Shown piece after piece: positions 32,901 through 43,211 of a stretch of 64,000 nucleotides of DNA. Position 1 is the first letter of the stretch. Every line of letters starts with the position of its first letter. The stretch covers positions 496,001 to 560,000 of the forward strand of contig WWBZ02000013.1 in NCBI GenBank assembly GCA_011503125.2, read 5' to 3'. This stretch comes from Botryosphaeria dothidea (taxonomy: Eukaryota; Ascomycota; Dothideomycetes; Botryosphaeriales; Botryosphaeriaceae). The position numbers and the translations under genes were made by a program. The notes beneath the pieces were generated by a model. That model was not told the origin of the DNA. It did no database searches and saw nothing but the letters and a program-made list of their open reading frames with translations.

Positions 32901-35429
32901 CTGACGAGCTCCGCTACGATCTCACGCACTGGGATTACCATATACGAATGGCAGAGCAGCAATGGTCCTCGGAAGAACGCAATGAGGACATCTATTCTGA
33001 AGAGTGGGCTCTTCTCTATGCAGAGGTAAAGAAATTCATGGACAGCAGATCACCAGCATTTCGAGTCTGGCAGAAACGGCTATTTCCAGATGGATACAGC
33101 AACAGATTGTATTACGCGGCTTTCTATGGGCTTGTCGGTGTTATCAAGATGTTCCTCAAAGACAACGACGATCTATCCGAACGAAACGAGTCCGGGGAGA
33201 CCCCACTTCATGCAGCTTGCTGGGGCTCTGGAAACTATGTCGGACTTGAATACATTCTCGATCGGTCTGTCGAATGGCTCAATGATCAGCAAGACGGCAA
33301 CTTGACACCTGCAATGGTCCTCGTCGACCGAGGAGTACCGCTGGATAAAGTAGAAATGCTTGTTGCTAAAGGAGCAAGATTGGATCTTCCTGCCTTCGAG
33401 ACCTGGTATTCATTGCATTATGCTATCCGAAGTCGAAGTTACGAGCTGTGTGAGTACATCCTGGACAACAATATTGTCAGCCCAAGCATTAAAGACGATG
33501 ATGGTGAAACGCCACTGCATTGGCTTCTGAAGCAAGACGATGCCTCCGTCGAAATTGCCAATCTGCTGGTACGCAAAGAGGCAGAAGTGTGCGCCGAAGA
33601 TCTTGAGAGTCAGCAACCTCTATACGAAGCAGCCTGCACAGGCAACGTGGCTGTGGCTCGGGTGCTTATCCAACATGGCGCTGATGTTAACGATACGGAG
33701 GATTGTGAAGAGTGGACTCTATTACACAAGGCCACCTCAGAAGGACATGTTGATTTTGTCCGGTTGCTATTGGAGTGTATGGCGGACGTCACGAGCGCGG
33801 ATCGCAAGTCCAGAACCCCACTACACCTCGCAGTCAAGGGGGGAAGAACGGAGATCCTGAAGATGATCTTGGACCACTTGACTATCTCTTCGGACGGAGA
33901 TTCTAGAAATGGTATATGTGATGACCGAATGGACGCTTTCGCGGACTGGAACCAAGACTCAGGAAGTGCTGGATCAACGGACACGGCGACAGATTCGAAG
34001 AGGGAAGACAGAAACTCAGCCCAGCATCTTGCCAAAGCCCGAGCTCTGGAATATGCCGACAGGTATGGAAATACGCCTCTGCATAAGGCCGCCGCACACG
34101 ACAACCGGGAATGTGTCGAGCTCCTTCTTAGCTTTAAATCCGGAAACCAGCTCCATTCGATAACAGGCATGGTGCCACTCCTCTGCATTCGGCAGCCGTA
34201 AGAGGCCATGATTACTGCGTGAAACTGCTACTGGATGCAAAAGCGGACCCAAATTCAATGAATCACAAAAAGGAGACGCCATTGCATGCTGTGGTGAAGA
34301 GAAGGGACATTCCCAATGCAAAATTGCTCTTGGAGGCAGGCGCAGATCCTAATCATCCTTATGAACTCGAGTCAAAAGCAACCATACTTGATACGGTGGT
34401 CCAATCATGGAGAGTAGATTACGACTGGGAGGTAGAAGACGACGAGAAGCTCGTGGCAACTTTTGTCCAATGCGCGCCACGCCTTTCACCTGACTGTTAC
34501 TTTAACATCTTGAACATTGCTCTTGAAAGACAATCGAAAGAGATGATCTCCAGCTTCAGGAATCGTCTTCCCGGGGAGGATAGGCATGGCTGGTCACTGT
34601 TGTCGCTAGCTATCCAGTTCCGAAAGAACTCTCTCCTGGATTGCGTATTCTTGCCGAAACCATCTTCGTTCAACCCCGTATGGAGCACGACAGACAAGGG
34701 CCTTCACATCGTTGTCTCAGAAGATGGCAAAGAGCTCTGTGATGCCGAATCAGCTATCGACGCTGAATCTTACACTCTGAGTGCAATAAGAACCGACCTT
34801 CCGATACCACCAGGGAAGAGCTACTACTACTATGAGATTGAGATTCTCGACTGTGGTGAGGTTGACAGTCCCGAAAGGTATGCCACAATCTCTTCTCATA
34901 TCCACTACATCCTCCCAGAACACTACCTACTACACACTCCATAATTTTTCTGCCTAGTCTGCTGAGTGATCTTGTTGAAATAAAGCTAATATATTGTGAT
35001 TAGCATTATTGCCCTTGGGTTCTCTTCGCAATACTATGAACTCGACAAGATGCCGGGCTGGGACTCCCCCTATATGTCATGGGGATACCATGGCGATGAT
35101 GGATGGCGTTTTGGAAATGATGAATATGGTGAGTATGGGGAAACTTTCAAGAGAGGGGACGTCGTAGGCGCCGGCGTAGACTTTTCCAAGGAAGAAATAT
35201 TTTTCACCAAGAATGGCAGTGGTCTCGGTAAGGACATTTTCAGTTGTACGAAATAATCAAAGTCCGCAATGATTAACTAAAACAATTACCAGGCATGGCT
35301 TTCAAAAATGAAAACATCAAAGGCAAGCTGTTCCCGATTGTCGGGTTCCATCCATGTGGAATCAGGGTCCGCGCAAATTTCGGAATGGATGAATTCAAGT
35401 TTGACGGGAAAGCAAAGGTGCAAGATTAA
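29957..35429 (+). pseudogene. NACHT-ankyrin-SPRY STAND protein (NLR-like), disrupted
   Basis: Fungal NLR-like signalling ATPase. Exons as read are 29957-31856, 31905-34877, 35004-35227 and 35293-35429. Order: an N-terminal helical effector/adaptor region (from MAEFLPWKEAF); a coiled-coil-rich linker; a NACHT ATPase with Walker A WLSGDAGLGKS and Walker B EIFVVVDALDEC; an acidic low-complexity segment; about eight ankyrin repeats (for example ETPLHAACWG, TPLHLAVKGGRTE, NTPLHKAAAHDN); and a C-terminal SPRY domain (KSYYYYEIEILDCGE, IIALGFSS, GWDSPYMSWGYHGDDG, VVGAGVDF). Lesions: TAA at 30245-30247 and TGA at 32318-32320, both in frame with conserved sequence on either side, and a one-base frameshift near 34170 inside an ankyrin repeat. 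An N-terminally shortened product from the ATG at 30263 would still meet the TGA. Domain order is firm; loss of function is inferred. Confidence 0.82.
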
Positions 35430-36247
35430 TTCGTCCAGTGTGTACGAGTTTCCTCAATTTTTCATTACGCTCTCTTTCGGTTCAGCTCGCAGGGGATTCC
35501 GTCAATCCCGGATTTCAAAATAAATTTTGGCTTCACACCTGTAGCGCCACCACCGACTTTAAAGATGAAAGCTCAGTTTCGGTAAATCGTCGTTTTTCTT
35601 GAATAATTTTGTAATGGTGTTCTCTGACTCGCTTATAAACGTCTTATAGTAGTCTGGGAATGGACTATGTAAGTCACACTTACCCTGAGGCTCCATTGCA
35701 ATCTGCGCCATCTTTCTTGACTTCGTCCCATCGACACTCATGAGCTTTGCGATTATTTGGTCATGCATGTGACTAGAGACAAGCTACTGATGGGGTTCCC
35801 TGACAGCGACGGCAACTGCGGCATACGAGATCATGAAGACGAGGGTGAATATTAGTCGAAATCCCAGAACGGCAATGGCACTGAGAACTATCAAACCAAC
35901 ATAGACTCTACTCGACATTGTAGCTATAGAGACCCGCCAGCCTTCCCTTCTCATCACTCAAAGAGCAGCACTAAATGCCATCGTCGGTCATAAATATAGT
36001 ATGGTATTGTTGGACCGGAATTGAGCTGTTTGCTCTCCTGAAGCATCACGAGCACTCTGCAGCATCGCTAATATTAGGGGTTCGAAGCATTATGGATTTA
36101 AAAGACTGGAGATCTATGACCATCATCTAACTTTTGCTAGCAACTTTGGCTTCTGACGCGAGCAAGTTTTAGAGTTCGGTTAAACAAAGTCACTATGAAA
36201 TCAAACTACCTACTGACTTCCCATCGTAGGTTGGAGCTTCAAAGCTC
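35430..36247. other. Intergenic, convergent 3' ends
   Basis: About 820 bases between the NLR-like gene (+) and the first P450 (-). One 69-codon minus-strand frame has no motif. Nothing else seen. Confidence 0.5.
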
Positions 36248-38131
36248 TCAGATCATCCGAGGCTTGAACCGGATTGTGAGTTCCGCCTTGTCCCAGATTA
36301 GATACGACTTCTGGTCAATCCAGCGGTCGCTCTGAGAGTCCAATTCGAGATCAAAATTCCAGAGAACCCTTGCCATGATAGCTCTCATCTCGTAATGCGC
36401 CAAGCTGTTTCAGGTCAGTCCGGCAGCCAATGTGAACCTGAGAATTGACAATACTCACTTCTTTCCGAGACAGTTGCGAGGGCCGTAGGAGAACGGCTGA
36501 ACCACCTCGCGTTTATCGAACGCATGGTACTCCTCGAAACCAGGCTCGTCAAGGATCCAGCGTTCCGGTAAAAAGAGCCCAGGGTCCTTGAAATTCTTGG
36601 GGGAGCGGAAGGCCGCCCAGGAAACCACAGCAAGGCGTGTCTGAAACAAACCGGTATTAGTTTACGTGCCACTCTACGCCACAATTGCGTGATTAATCAA
36701 GTATGGTAGTGAGACTCGCCTTCTCTGGAAGATATTCGCCTAGTATTTCGTTGCCGCCTGGAACAATCTCTCTGAAAGTTCCCAACGGCACCGGTGGATA
36801 CACTGTTTGAAATTATTAGACTTTCTTTCACTAACATCATCTCGAATACACGTACCTCGAAGTGCTTCCTCAATACACGCAACCAAGTACTTCATGTGCC
36901 TGACGGAGTCAATCGTCAATTCAGACTCACTCTTAAACTGCCGAACTTCCTCAACCAGCTTCTTGTACTTAGAAGGGTTCTTCAACAACAGATACGTCAA
37001 TCCACTGAGCAGCGTCGCCGTCGTCTCCGTACCTGCAAGCATGAACAGAATGCTATTCGCGTTCATCACCTCGCGGCTGATATCATGCCCCGACCGCAGA
37101 ATTAGCGCCCAGATATCCGGATGCTCCGTCCTCTCCTTCGCCAACCGTTTTTCGACGCGCTCAGCGCTCTGCTGGAGGTTCACCATCGCCGCTTTTTTCA
37201 AGTACGCCGGCATGAGCACTTTCCAGAGCGCCTGCAGGACCGGATACTCGTTGAGCTGCCGGATCAGCGAGATGGCCTTGAAGCTGTGGAAGATGGCGGT
37301 GACCCAGGGCGAGTACTCGGAGTTTTCGAGGTTGCCGAGCGGCTCGCTGAAGGTGAGGTCGCCCATGATGTCGAAGGTGGTGAAGTTGTACAGCTTGACG
37401 GCGTCGAGCTCGGCGGCGCCGGTCGGGCTCTTCGCCGCAGCGCGGTGAACCAGCAAGATCAGGTCGTCCACGTAGCACCCGATGAGCTCGCCTTGCTGGC
37501 TGAGGGCGCGGTCGCTGAAGGCGTGGGCGAAGATGCGGCGCTGGGCGCCGTGCTCGGCGTCGCTGGGCTCGGTGAGCACGCTGTTGAAGCCGTTGGCCTC
37601 GCCGTTGAGGAAACGCATGTCCTTTGGGCTGGCTTTGCGGCCCGCGGTCTTGTGGCCGTAAACCTCTTTCCATGCCTCTGGCTTGGTGTAGCTCAATCTT
37701 TCGGGGCCGATGCGGACGATTTCACCGTGTTGTTTGTGGACTGACTCGATCCAGTGCACTGTGTTGCCACGAAACATGTGATAGACGTAGACGAGGTTCC
37801 ATGCTGCGGCGTGTCGAGGTCCAGGGAACTTGGAGAGAGGGTGAAAGTAAATGTTGTAGATGGCATCTGCAATGACTTTGGCGAGTGACTGTTTGCCATC
37901 TGTAAGCAAGAGGTTCAAGATATCATGATTAGGCACGTACAAGACCGAAAATAACAATAAGAACTTGGGGAAAGTCTGGGTTAGATAGAAAGCGAGAGGA
38001 CGGGGATCCCAGCACCGTCGCGGCTTTATGAAAGCCTTCAGTTGGCGGGGAATTTGAACTGTCCATTTTCTTCGACGTGTAAGGATTCCTTGAGATATCA
38101 ATAATGAAAAAACTCCAGCGCAGGGCAGCAT
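36248..38131 (-). CDS. Cytochrome P450, isotrichodermin-hydroxylase-like group
   Basis: ER-bound haem monooxygenase; substrate unknown. Exons 38131-36856, 36802-36720, 36640-36459 and 36404-36248 join in phase (565 residues). Landmarks are FHPLSKFPGPRHAAAW (proline hinge), the oxygen-binding AGTETT in helix I, the ExxR in CIEEALR, FLPERWILDEPGF, and the haem loop PFSYGPRNCLGK. Intron 2 appears to use a GC donor (GCGAGT), which is rare. The first 70 or so residues are longer than usual, so an N-terminal intron or a later start is possible. No TCGG-N3-CCGA element was seen upstream, and 1.6 kb of empty sequence separates it from the ETP-like genes, so membership in the cluster is doubtful. Confidence 0.85.
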
Positions 38132-39771
38132 CTTATAGCCCTGTCCAATGCTCAGAATACTTCATCGGAAACTGAAGCCTAGTCCCGAATGTAATGTGAG
38201 ATGTCGGAAACTCGGAACCTGTGCTTCCCATGTGCGAGACATGCAATGAGAGCAGGGCTGATTCATGCCTTGCAATCTTAGTGAAACAATGCGAATAGAT
38301 CTAAGTCACTCATACCACTGGGCTGTGTTTGGGGTGGTGGCAGTTAGCAGATCAACGTAATGATCTTTAACGCCATTGCTACTAGAACACCTACTCCTGC
38401 CTAACCTTAACTTCCCTACTTCGAGATCGCTCGCTAGAGAGCTTTTACAAAGTAGGATTGAGTTCAAGGACATAAAATATCATTCGCGTGTGATCCTACA
38501 AGTACTGTGAAACCAGATAGTGTAACGAGTCTTGGTAGAGTGCGCAATCACGCATATCACCCCTCTTGCTGAACTTAGTCTAGAGCATTTTCGTGCATAT
38601 GCGGATTCGATCCTGATTGGACTTCTCGTGGCTGGATAGATATGATTGTAAATGCCGTCGTCCGGAGTTGAGTCATTCTCCCATACAGACGAAAACAAGT
38701 GGGTACGGTACGTAAGAGAGGCCGAGAATACCTGGCCGCTGATCCACTTGTGAGCGTACAAAATTCCGTAACAAACCGAGAATGGCCGAGTCTGTCCACA
38801 TCGGAACCTCCGTCACAAACCGATTATTAGCGTTCATAGATTCGTTGTGCGTGGAACAAATGGTGATTCAAAAGAAATCTATAGGATTTAGTTCGCCACT
38901 TCGACCTTTTCCCAGCTCCCCCCACCCAAAGATAATCCCCCCGGGCCTCTGAAGATCGCATGCAGCTACTATAGTCCTTAAAGACGATATTGCTGCAGGC
39001 AATTAACGGTGCTAGGGTGGGCAGCCTGCAGGTCCAGACAGCTATACAGATGATACGTTAACGTTCATGCACTGAAATTTAGGAAGATCGGCTATCTTGC
39101 TATTCGCAAGCCATAGCTCTTCCATCAAATCAATACCTTCCCATGGTAAACTGTCCTACAAGATATCCGTATACCCAAAACAGATGCCGTTCGACGCAGT
39201 GATCTTCACAGCCAGAACCGTAGTGTTAAGCGCACCGCGCTTTTGAATGTAATACAAGGGGGAAAATGCTCAGCGTCGTCGTATTCTTTTCTTACTTAGC
39301 GGTTTAAACAGGTATGAAAACGTGGGATACGGTAGGGGAGAACAGGGGTAGATCTCCGACAGGCGCTCTCACTCATAGAGACCAGTCGGTCGAAGACGCA
39401 ATATATAGGAAAGAGATGGACAAAATTCGTCAAATTTAATTTTTTCGTTTGTAGGACATTAGACTTTTCTCCTCAACGCCGCTTTACCTATACTTCCGCC
39501 TCTTCGTAGTATTCTCCACACCCCGCTCTTGCTTCGTCCCACCCTCCCGTTTGGCTGTAAATGACAAACCACTTTGACATCGTGACCGAGGCAAAAAGTA
39601 GAATGAAACTCACAATCAAGCTTTGTTATACGCATGCTCACATTATTGTTAATATGACAGCACATATCTGTGGGCATCTTTTCGCAGTGTTCTTAGTGTT
39701 TATATCGCTATCTACATTATAGCCAGCCTGTGTTTGCTGATTGGATATGAAATTCAAATTCTAAGATAAAT
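38132..39771. other. Intergenic, no gene recognised
   Basis: About 1.6 kb of relatively A+T-rich sequence with frames under 95 codons and no motifs. It holds the promoter of the leftward P450 and perhaps the left border of the ETP-like cluster. Confidence 0.5.
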
Positions 39772-40835
39772 CTACTCTGATAGACAACCATGGCGCGAGG
39801 GGGTCTCGGCGGCTAGCTGGGCGGCAAGTCCCGCCGCAGTAAAGGAACCCATATTCACCCCGGACGGTACCACCTTAAATGCAGACGCACAGTCGCCCAC
39901 TGCAAATATGCCGGGCACATTTGTCTCGTTGAAAATGCCGCTGACTTTAATGAAGCCTGGGTTGATGATCCCGGAGTTGTCAATTTCGAGGCCCAGCTGT
40001 TGGACGAAGGGGCCGGGAATTTCAGGCACGGGGCGGTGGATGATGTAGTTGACAGTAGTGGAGGTGCTGTCGTCGAAGCGGATCTCCACGTCCGAAGCGT
40101 CCGGACCTTTGACCAGCTGCTTTATCCGCCGCGTATCGACGGTGTACAGCGACTCGGGCCACTCCTTGAGCGCGTCTTGGACCTGGCCGGCCAACTCTTC
40201 GTTGCCGTTGGTGAATACGGTCACCCTTTGAGCGATGGCCTTGGCCTCAAGCGCGAGATGGCGCGCCTTGAAAAGCGAGGCGTCGCCCTCGACTGCCAGC
40301 ACTCCGGCCATCTTGCAGCCCGCCACTTCGAAACCGCGGTGCACCTGACAGTGGAAGCTGTGGGCGATTATCAATCAGTGTGCGCGTTTCAGTGGGCGAG
40401 TGCTGGCGCTACGTACATGCCCTTTATCCAGCAGTCTTCGTAGCCAGGAATGTTTGGAAAGCGCTCGATGTTGCCTATGGCCAGTACGACCTTTCTACCC
40501 AACCAATGTTGCCCGTTGGCATCGGCGATGCGAAAAAACCCCGCATGTTCTCCCTCACTAAGCTTCTCGACATGAGTTGCCTTTGCGTTGACGAAAGTAT
40601 TTGTCTTGTAACGGGTGGTAAGGTCGCGGCGGATGTCACCGACGTATGTGAGCAGACTCCGGTGATCGTATCCGGGCACCATGTGGAAGTGCTTCGACTC
40701 TTTGTAGCGAAACTCTCCAGAATCGAAAATGACAGTCTTCCAAAATAGCCTGGTCAGTACGGTGGCGCAGGAAAGACCGGCGGGCCCTGCGCCGACGATC
40801 AAAACATCCGCTACGTCGGTGGTTTGGCCAGCCAT
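39772..40835 (-). CDS. GliT-family FAD oxidoreductase with CxxH instead of CxxC
   Basis: Thioredoxin-reductase-like flavoprotein of the group that includes gliotoxin GliT. Exons 40835-40417 and 40357-39772 join in phase (334 residues). The N-terminal dinucleotide fold is VLIVGAGPAGLSC; DSGEFRYKESKHFH follows; the C-terminal FAD motif is GIFAVGDCASAFK. In the position where GliT-type enzymes carry the redox pair (CxxC followed by HGFE), this protein reads FHCQVHRGFE: the second Cys is His. A dithiol-disulfide exchange like that of GliT is therefore unlikely. A different redox step on a thiolated or dithiol-derived intermediate, or a simple FAD oxidation, is more plausible. It is divergent from the MFS gene, with a shared promoter holding a perfect TCGG-N3-CCGA site. 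Confidence 0.87.
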
Positions 40836-41080
40836 TGTTTCGAAGGTCGTGGCAATGCCGCACTGTAAAAGACAAAACGAAAGTTCGTGGGAAGCAAATG
40901 TGGCGTATACGGGAGAAGGTCCATGTCGCCTTGATAGTGGAATTCAGAATTATATGACGATTGTAGGACGGTCACCGACATAAGCATACCCTGCTGAAAA
41001 TCCTTGAATCGTTTCCACATTGAAAGACTGGTCAATAAGTAGTCAACCTGGGTCCTTTTCCGGTTAGCCGACTTTCCCTT

Positions 41081-41091
41081 TCGGCCACCGA
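41081..41091. promoter_or_regulatory. TCGGCCACCGA, GliZ-type palindrome
   Basis: Perfect TCGG-N3-CCGA in the 390-base divergent promoter between the CxxH oxidoreductase and the MFS pump, 135 bases before the MFS start. It fits a binding site for the cluster Zn2Cys6 activator. Confidence 0.75.
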
Positions 41092-41225
41092 ACGCGAGGA
41101 TCGGGCTTTTTCGGTTCTCCCCTTCCCCGCTGAAGAGACAACACAACCCCGGATTTCCTTTTCCATCATTCATCCCTCAGTCCAGCCGGGCTGCTCGTCG
41201 ATCTGCCACCCTCACGCCCGCAACG

Positions 41226-42848
41226 ATGTCTTCCTCGTCGGACGAACATTTCGAACCGAAGACAAGCTTCTCTCCGCCGGACACTGTCCCCATTACATCC
41301 GAAGAGCCATCGAAAAAGCGGGCAGGAGGATGTCGCTTCTGGACCGTATTTGCATCTCTCTGCATGGTCATGTTCCTCTCGGCCCTTGACTCGACCGTCA
41401 TCACCATCGCCCTGCCGACGATATCGCGCTCCCTGGATTCCAACGAGTACACTTGGATCGTCAACGGCTACGCCCTGTCCTGCTCCGTCTTCCTCCTCGT
41501 CGTCGGCCAGCTCGCCGACTTCTTCGACCGCAAGGCCACCGTGCTCGGCTGCGTCTTCCTCTTCGCGGCCGGGAGCGCCCTCTGCGGCGCGGCGCAGAGC
41601 ATGGGCATGATGATCAGCGGGCGCGTTATCCAGGGCATCGGCGGCGGCGGCATCGCCGTCATGGCCGAGATCGTGTGCTCCGACATGGTCCCTCTGCAAG
41701 ACCGCTCCAAGTACCTCGGGCTGCTGCTCGCGCTGGCGTCGCTGGGCACCGTCGTCGGCCCGCCCATCGGCGGCGGCATCATCGCCCACACCACCTGGCG
41801 CTGGATCTTCTACATCAACCTGCCGCTCGCCGGCTTCGCCTTCGCCTTCCTCGTGCTCGGCCTCGAGCGCCGCACGCCCGGCCTCGAGGTGTCGACGCTC
41901 TCGCTGCGCGCCAAGCTGCAGCGCATCGACTGGGCCGGCAACGCGCTCTTCGCCGGCAGCGCGACGGCGCTGCTGCTCGGCCTGCTGACGGGCGGCACCG
42001 AGCACCCGTGGGGCTCGGCCAACGTCGTCCTGCCGCTCGTCCTCGGCGTCGCGGGGCTGGGCGTGTTCCGCTGGCACGAGGGCTCGGGCAGGGCGGCGTG
42101 GCCGGTGATGCCGCCGCGGCTGTTCGACAACCGCACGGCGCTCGCGCTGCACGCGCTGGCCTGCTTCGTCGTGCTGATGCTGACGTGGCAGTCGTACTTC
42201 CTGCCGGTGTACTTCCAGGCGGTGCTGCGCGAGTCGCCCGAGCGCTCCAGCGTGCTGCTGCTGCCGACCGTCCTGGCGCCGCTGCCGCTCAGCGTCGCGG
42301 GCGGCGTGCTGATGGCGGCGCTGCAGCGCGTGCGCGAGATCCACATGGCCGCGGCTGCGATCCTGGCGGTCGGGTTCGGCGTCTTCTCGCTGTTCGACGG
42401 CGGCACGGGGTTGGCGCTGCGCGTGGTGATGCAGGTGGTGGCGTCGGCGGGGGTTGGGCTGCTCGTCGCGACCATCCTGCCCGCGCTGCAGGCCCAGCTG
42501 CCCGAGCGCGACGTCGCCGCCGTGACGGCGCTGTTCAGCTTCTCGCGCAGCCTCGGCGGCATCTGGGGCGTTACCATCCCCTCCGTCATCTTCAACGCCC
42601 GCGTCAACCACGGGTTGGCGAGCGTCCGTGACGAAGCCGTGCGCCGCTTGCTGGAGGATGGGGGCGCGTATGCTCGTGCGAGCGCGTCGTTCGTCGGGTC
42701 GCTGGGTGGCGAGACTAGGGACGAAGTTATTGGGCTGTATGTTGATAGCTTGCGGGTTGTCTGGTACGTTGCCGTCGGGTTCTGTGGTGCTGCCTTTCTT
42801 CTGGCGTGTTTTGAGAAGCGTATTGAGATCAACTCGGGGCAGAAATGA
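41226..42848 (+). CDS. MFS transporter, DHA2 (14-helix) family, GliA-like efflux pump
   Basis: Probably exports the cluster product and gives self-protection. Single exon, 540 residues. A polar N-terminus of about 40 residues precedes the first helix (FASLCMVMFLSALDSTVI). The DHA2 signatures are LDSTVITIALPTI, the helix 2-3 loop GQLADFFDRKATVLG, motif C (GTVVGPPIGGGI) and WRWIFYINLPL. Fourteen hydrophobic segments can be counted to the C-terminus. G+C content is high at third positions, as in neighbouring cluster genes. It is the usual companion of the ETP biosynthetic enzymes. Confidence 0.9.
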   Translation: MSSSSDEHFEPKTSFSPPDTVPITSEEPSKKRAGGCRFWTVFASLCMVMFLSALDSTVITIALPTISRSLDSNEYTWIVNGYALSCSVFLLVVGQLADFFDRKATVLGCVFLFAAGSALCGAAQSMGMMISGRVIQGIGGGGIAVMAEIVCSDMVPLQDRSKYLGLLLALASLGTVVGPPIGGGIIAHTTWRWIFYINLPLAGFAFAFLVLGLERRTPGLEVSTLSLRAKLQRIDWAGNALFAGSATALLLGLLTGGTEHPWGSANVVLPLVLGVAGLGVFRWHEGSGRAAWPVMPPRLFDNRTALALHALACFVVLMLTWQSYFLPVYFQAVLRESPERSSVLLLPTVLAPLPLSVAGGVLMAALQRVREIHMAAAAILAVGFGVFSLFDGGTGLALRVVMQVVASAGVGLLVATILPALQAQLPERDVAAVTALFSFSRSLGGIWGVTIPSVIFNARVNHGLASVRDEAVRRLLEDGGAYARASASFVGSLGGETRDEVIGLYVDSLRVVWYVAVGFCGAAFLLACFEKRIEINSGQK

Positions 42849-43211
42849 TGAGTCATGTTGACGGATTGCGAGAAACAGAAAACATGCATTAACTAAATAT
42901 GTGACCATTGATTTCCGGCTCTTTTGTGGGGAGAAACATTGGATGTATTGTTTCAGATCGAAGTGATGATGTTTGTTCTTTCTTTTGAATCATGGAACTA
43001 CCCTAAGTTAAAAAAGCTTATGTTTTTTAGCATCGCTACCAAAGGCCGGGTCAAACATCGGTCCGCCCTTGTGGACATCTGCTCTGTCATGAGTGATGGC
43101 TAGCCCTCAATACAAAAAACACCACTTCCGTCTTGATTCCACCAACACTTGTACCTCCTCACGCCAGAAGTCTCCTTTAGACGGGGTTTCGCACCTCAAT
43201 AAGCAAAGACC
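42849..43211. other. Intergenic, convergent 3' ends
   Basis: About 360 bases between the MFS stop and the stop of the next leftward P450. No element recognised. Confidence 0.5.

Noticed and set aside
41166..42908. A 580-codon minus-strand frame opposite the MFS transporter
   Set aside because: It is a shadow of the G+C-rich transporter gene, rich in Arg, Asp and His with no domain, while the plus strand encodes a complete 14-helix pump.
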